64,000 nucleotides of DNA, from positions 245,164 through 309,163 of the forward strand of contig NZ_JAATOT010000006.1 in NCBI RefSeq assembly GCF_011806455.1. Direction: 5' to 3'. This stretch comes from Celeribacter sp. HF31 (lineage in GTDB: Bacteria > Pseudomonadota > Alphaproteobacteria > Rhodobacterales > Rhodobacteraceae). Position numbers and translations under genes: made by a program. A model generated the notes under the pieces. That model worked only from the letters and a program-made list of their open reading frames with translations. It ran no database searches and had not been told where the DNA came from. Shown here in pieces: positions 62,479 to 64,000 of the stretch; position 1 is the stretch's first letter; the number at the start of each line of letters is the position of its first letter.

Positions 62479-63538
62479 TACGACGGACACGACAGAGGTC
62501 AAAGTCTCCATCCGCAATCTCTACAAGATCTTCGGCGACAACCCGGCGCGCGCGCTGGAACATGTCAAAGCCGGGATGGGCAAGCCGGAGCTGATGGATC
62601 AGCACGGCCATGCTTTGGGGCTCAACAACATCAACCTCGATATTCCCGCGAAGGGCATTCAGGTAATCATGGGCCTCTCTGGTTCCGGCAAGTCGACACT
62701 CATCCGTCACCTCAATCGCCTGATCGAACCCACTTCGGGCGAGATCTGGATCGACGACGAGGACGTTCTGGCGATGTCGACGGACCAGTTGCGCGATTTG
62801 CGCCGCTTCAAGATGTCGATGGTGTTCCAGAAATTCGGCCTGCTGCCGCACCGCACTGTGTTGGAAAACGCGATGTATGGTCTGGAGATTCAGGGTGTCG
62901 CCAATAAAGAGGCGGAGGAGCGGTCCCGCAAGTGGCTTGACCGTGTGGGCCTGAATGGGTTCGAGGCGCAATACCCCTCCCAGCTTTCTGGGGGGCAGCA
63001 GCAACGTGTGGGCCTGGCCCGCGCTCTGGCGACGGATGCGGACATTCTCTTGATGGACGAGGCCTTCTCCGCCCTCGACCCGCTCATTCGCACCGATATG
63101 CAGTCGATCCTGCTCGAATTGCAGGAAGAGCTGCACAAGACGATCATCTTCATCACCCACGATCTCGACGAGGCGCTCAACATCGGCGACCGGATCGCGA
63201 TTCTGCGCGACGGGGAGATTGTCCAGTCGGGCGATCCGCAGGACATCATCATGAAGCCGGCGGACGATTACATCACCGACTTCATTCGCGACATCAACCG
63301 CGCCAAGGTCGTGCGCCTGCGCTCTATCGCTCGCAAAGGCGCGACGGGGCAGGGGGAGACCCTGCGCGGTGGCATGTCGATTGAACAGGCTCTGCCGAAA
63401 CTGACCAAGGCGCCGGATTACACTTGTCCTGTGGTGTCGCGCACAGGCGAGTCGCTGGGCGCTGTCTCCTTGGACGATGCAATCAATGCGTTGAAGCCTT
63501 TGGAGAGCGAAAGCGACGATGAGGTGCGCTACGCGTGA
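62471..63538 (+). CDS. Betaine/proline-type ABC transporter ATPase
   Basis: A 355-residue ProV/OpuAA-type ATPase. The N-terminal extension (LYKIFGDNPARALEHV) is typical. Walker A is GLSGSGKST (68-76), signature LSGGQQQRVGLARAL, Walker B ILLMDEAFSALD. The C-terminus keeps a short CBS-like part (YTCPVVSRTGESLGAVSLDD) rather than the full tandem CBS of E. coli ProV. It powers uptake of an osmoprotectant. A terminator follows at 63580-63609. Confidence 0.93.
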   Translation: MTDTTDTTEVKVSIRNLYKIFGDNPARALEHVKAGMGKPELMDQHGHALGLNNINLDIPAKGIQVIMGLSGSGKSTLIRHLNRLIEPTSGEIWIDDEDVLAMSTDQLRDLRRFKMSMVFQKFGLLPHRTVLENAMYGLEIQGVANKEAEERSRKWLDRVGLNGFEAQYPSQLSGGQQQRVGLARALATDADILLMDEAFSALDPLIRTDMQSILLELQEELHKTIIFITHDLDEALNIGDRIAILRDGEIVQSGDPQDIIMKPADDYITDFIRDINRAKVVRLRSIARKGATGQGETLRGGMSIEQALPKLTKAPDYTCPVVSRTGESLGAVSLDDAINALKPLESESDDEVRYA

Positions 63539-63579
63539 CGCGCACACATAGAAGAGCGGCATATATATGTGGTTCGATA

Positions 63580-63609
63580 CAAAGGGCGGGGGAAACCTCG
63601 CCCTTTTCC
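63580..63609 (+). terminator. Terminator of the betaine importer operon
   Basis: The stem AAAGGGCGGGG / CCTCGCCCTTT (one mismatch) with a GAAA loop runs into TTTCCTTT, 42 bp after the ATPase stop. Confidence 0.8.
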
Positions 63610-63621
63610 TTTGGGGGCACG

Positions 63622-63817
63622 GAGTCGTGGCGTTTGAGGCTTTGGCGACTCGCGAGTCGGGAGATTCACGCGCGATTCACCTCTGATTCCGGCCGAGTCA
63701 GTCCCGATTCATAAAAATCACTCGCCTTACGCCGGGGCAATTCGGGGTGATTTGCATCCATAGGGAGAGTTGCGACCCGATTCAGTCAAAGTGACTCGCT
63801 GATTTGCCCTCTGATTC
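63622..63817. repeat. Cluster of 11 GANTC sites
   Basis: GANTC occurs at 63622, 63647, 63654, 63663, 63674, 63685, 63695, 63706, 63779, 63793 and 63813: eleven in 196 bp, where random sequence would give about one. GANTC is the methylation site of CcrM, the cell-cycle methyltransferase of alphaproteobacteria. Most sites are the GATTC form, often followed by A. Confidence 0.8.
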
Positions 63818-63872
63818 AGGGCACCCAAGCCGGGAAAGCACGAAACTCCGCAGAAAGAGTGCAAAAAAAATA

Positions 63873-63925
63873 TGCGCCAAGGCCAGTAAAATAAGGGGTT
63901 TCAGGCAGAGGGCGCATCTTTTTTC
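63873..63925 (+). terminator. Possible terminator or structured RNA end
   Basis: ATGCGCC and GGCGCAT pair around a ~30-nt interior, followed by CTTTTTTCATTTTTC. The loop is long for a simple terminator, so this could be the 3' end of a small RNA. It lies between the GANTC cluster and the promoter at 63945. Confidence 0.3.
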
Positions 63926-63944
63926 ATTTTTCTTTCAAAAAGCG

Positions 63945-63973
63945 CTTGCGGGTTTGAGCCACTCGCCTTAGAA
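63945..63973 (+). promoter_or_regulatory. Strong rightward promoter, probably of an rRNA operon
   Basis: CTTGCG (63945-63950) and TTAGAA (63968-63973) are spaced by exactly 17 bp, with an A/T-rich stretch upstream (TTTTTTCATTTTTCTTTCAAAAA). The downstream CCCCTTCACCGGCGGCGCAGACAGCG resembles leaders of Rhodobacteraceae 16S rRNA operons as I recall them. The gene itself is outside the window. Confidence 0.5.
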
Positions 63974-64000
63974 CCCCCTTCACCGGCGGCGCAGACAGCG

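Overview
The window looks like chromosomal DNA of an alphaproteobacterium of the family Rhodobacteraceae (Roseobacter group). This is inferred from the high GC content, the gene order murA - DUF2948 - hisD - UPF0262 - LMW phosphatase - infA - maf - rng - yacG - tRNA-Phe, the PtsP-LysC pairing, and a CTTGCG-type stable-RNA promoter. No database was consulted; family calls rest on motifs and protein architecture recognised by eye.

Layout. (1) 1-19,400 is ordinary core DNA: the end of a class IV aminotransferase, a SulP transporter, small enzymes, ptsP, a frameshifted DUF4260 relic, lysC, SDR/DUF1178/NUDIX genes, Kdo transferase, a MauG/CCP-type dihaem cytochrome, a membrane TPR protein and katG. 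(2) 19,447-41,070 is an integrated mobile element of about 21.6 kb. A 57-bp direct repeat bounds it: attL 19447-19503, and attR 41014-41070 inside the 3' part of an intact tRNA-Phe(GAA). The element carries an integrase with two small excisionase-like genes, a divergent XRE-repressor operon, a mobilisation module (MobC, relaxase, MobB- and MobD-like genes nested inside the relaxase), a lone VirB6/TrbL-type protein and a dense defence cargo. (3) 41,022-50,107 is the conserved core block, transcribed leftward from murA to yacG and tRNA-Phe. (4) 50,240-52,520 is a small accessory islet around tRNA-Thr(GGT), with a possible IS21-type end. (5) 52,785-63,538 is core again: acyl-CoA synthetase, KAS III, DUF2254, a Kbp-like BON-LysM protein, an ABC exporter and a complete betaine-type ABC importer. 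(6) 63,610-64,000 has no gene but holds a striking cluster of GANTC sites and a strong promoter facing right, probably that of an rRNA operon just outside the window.

The defence cargo is the most interesting part. A retron-like operon (26,623-28,800) encodes an XRE protein, a reverse transcriptase with the retron NAxxH, YVDD and VTG signatures, and a TIR effector. About 5 kb away is a second, unrelated RT: a 1,232-residue RT-nitrilase fusion matching the class 1 defence-associated RTs (DRT1/UG1). Between them lie a NUDIX hydrolase flanked by near-identical direct repeats and three HEPN-like genes. The mobilisation part contains a perfect-register array of 30 heptanucleotide repeats.

How the parts may work together (inference): the integrase and excisionase-like proteins move the element in and out of tRNA-Phe under the XRE switch. 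The relaxase set lets it hitch-hike on a helper conjugation system, perhaps altered by its own VirB6 homologue. The RT, TIR and HEPN proteins defend the host against phage and so help keep the element.
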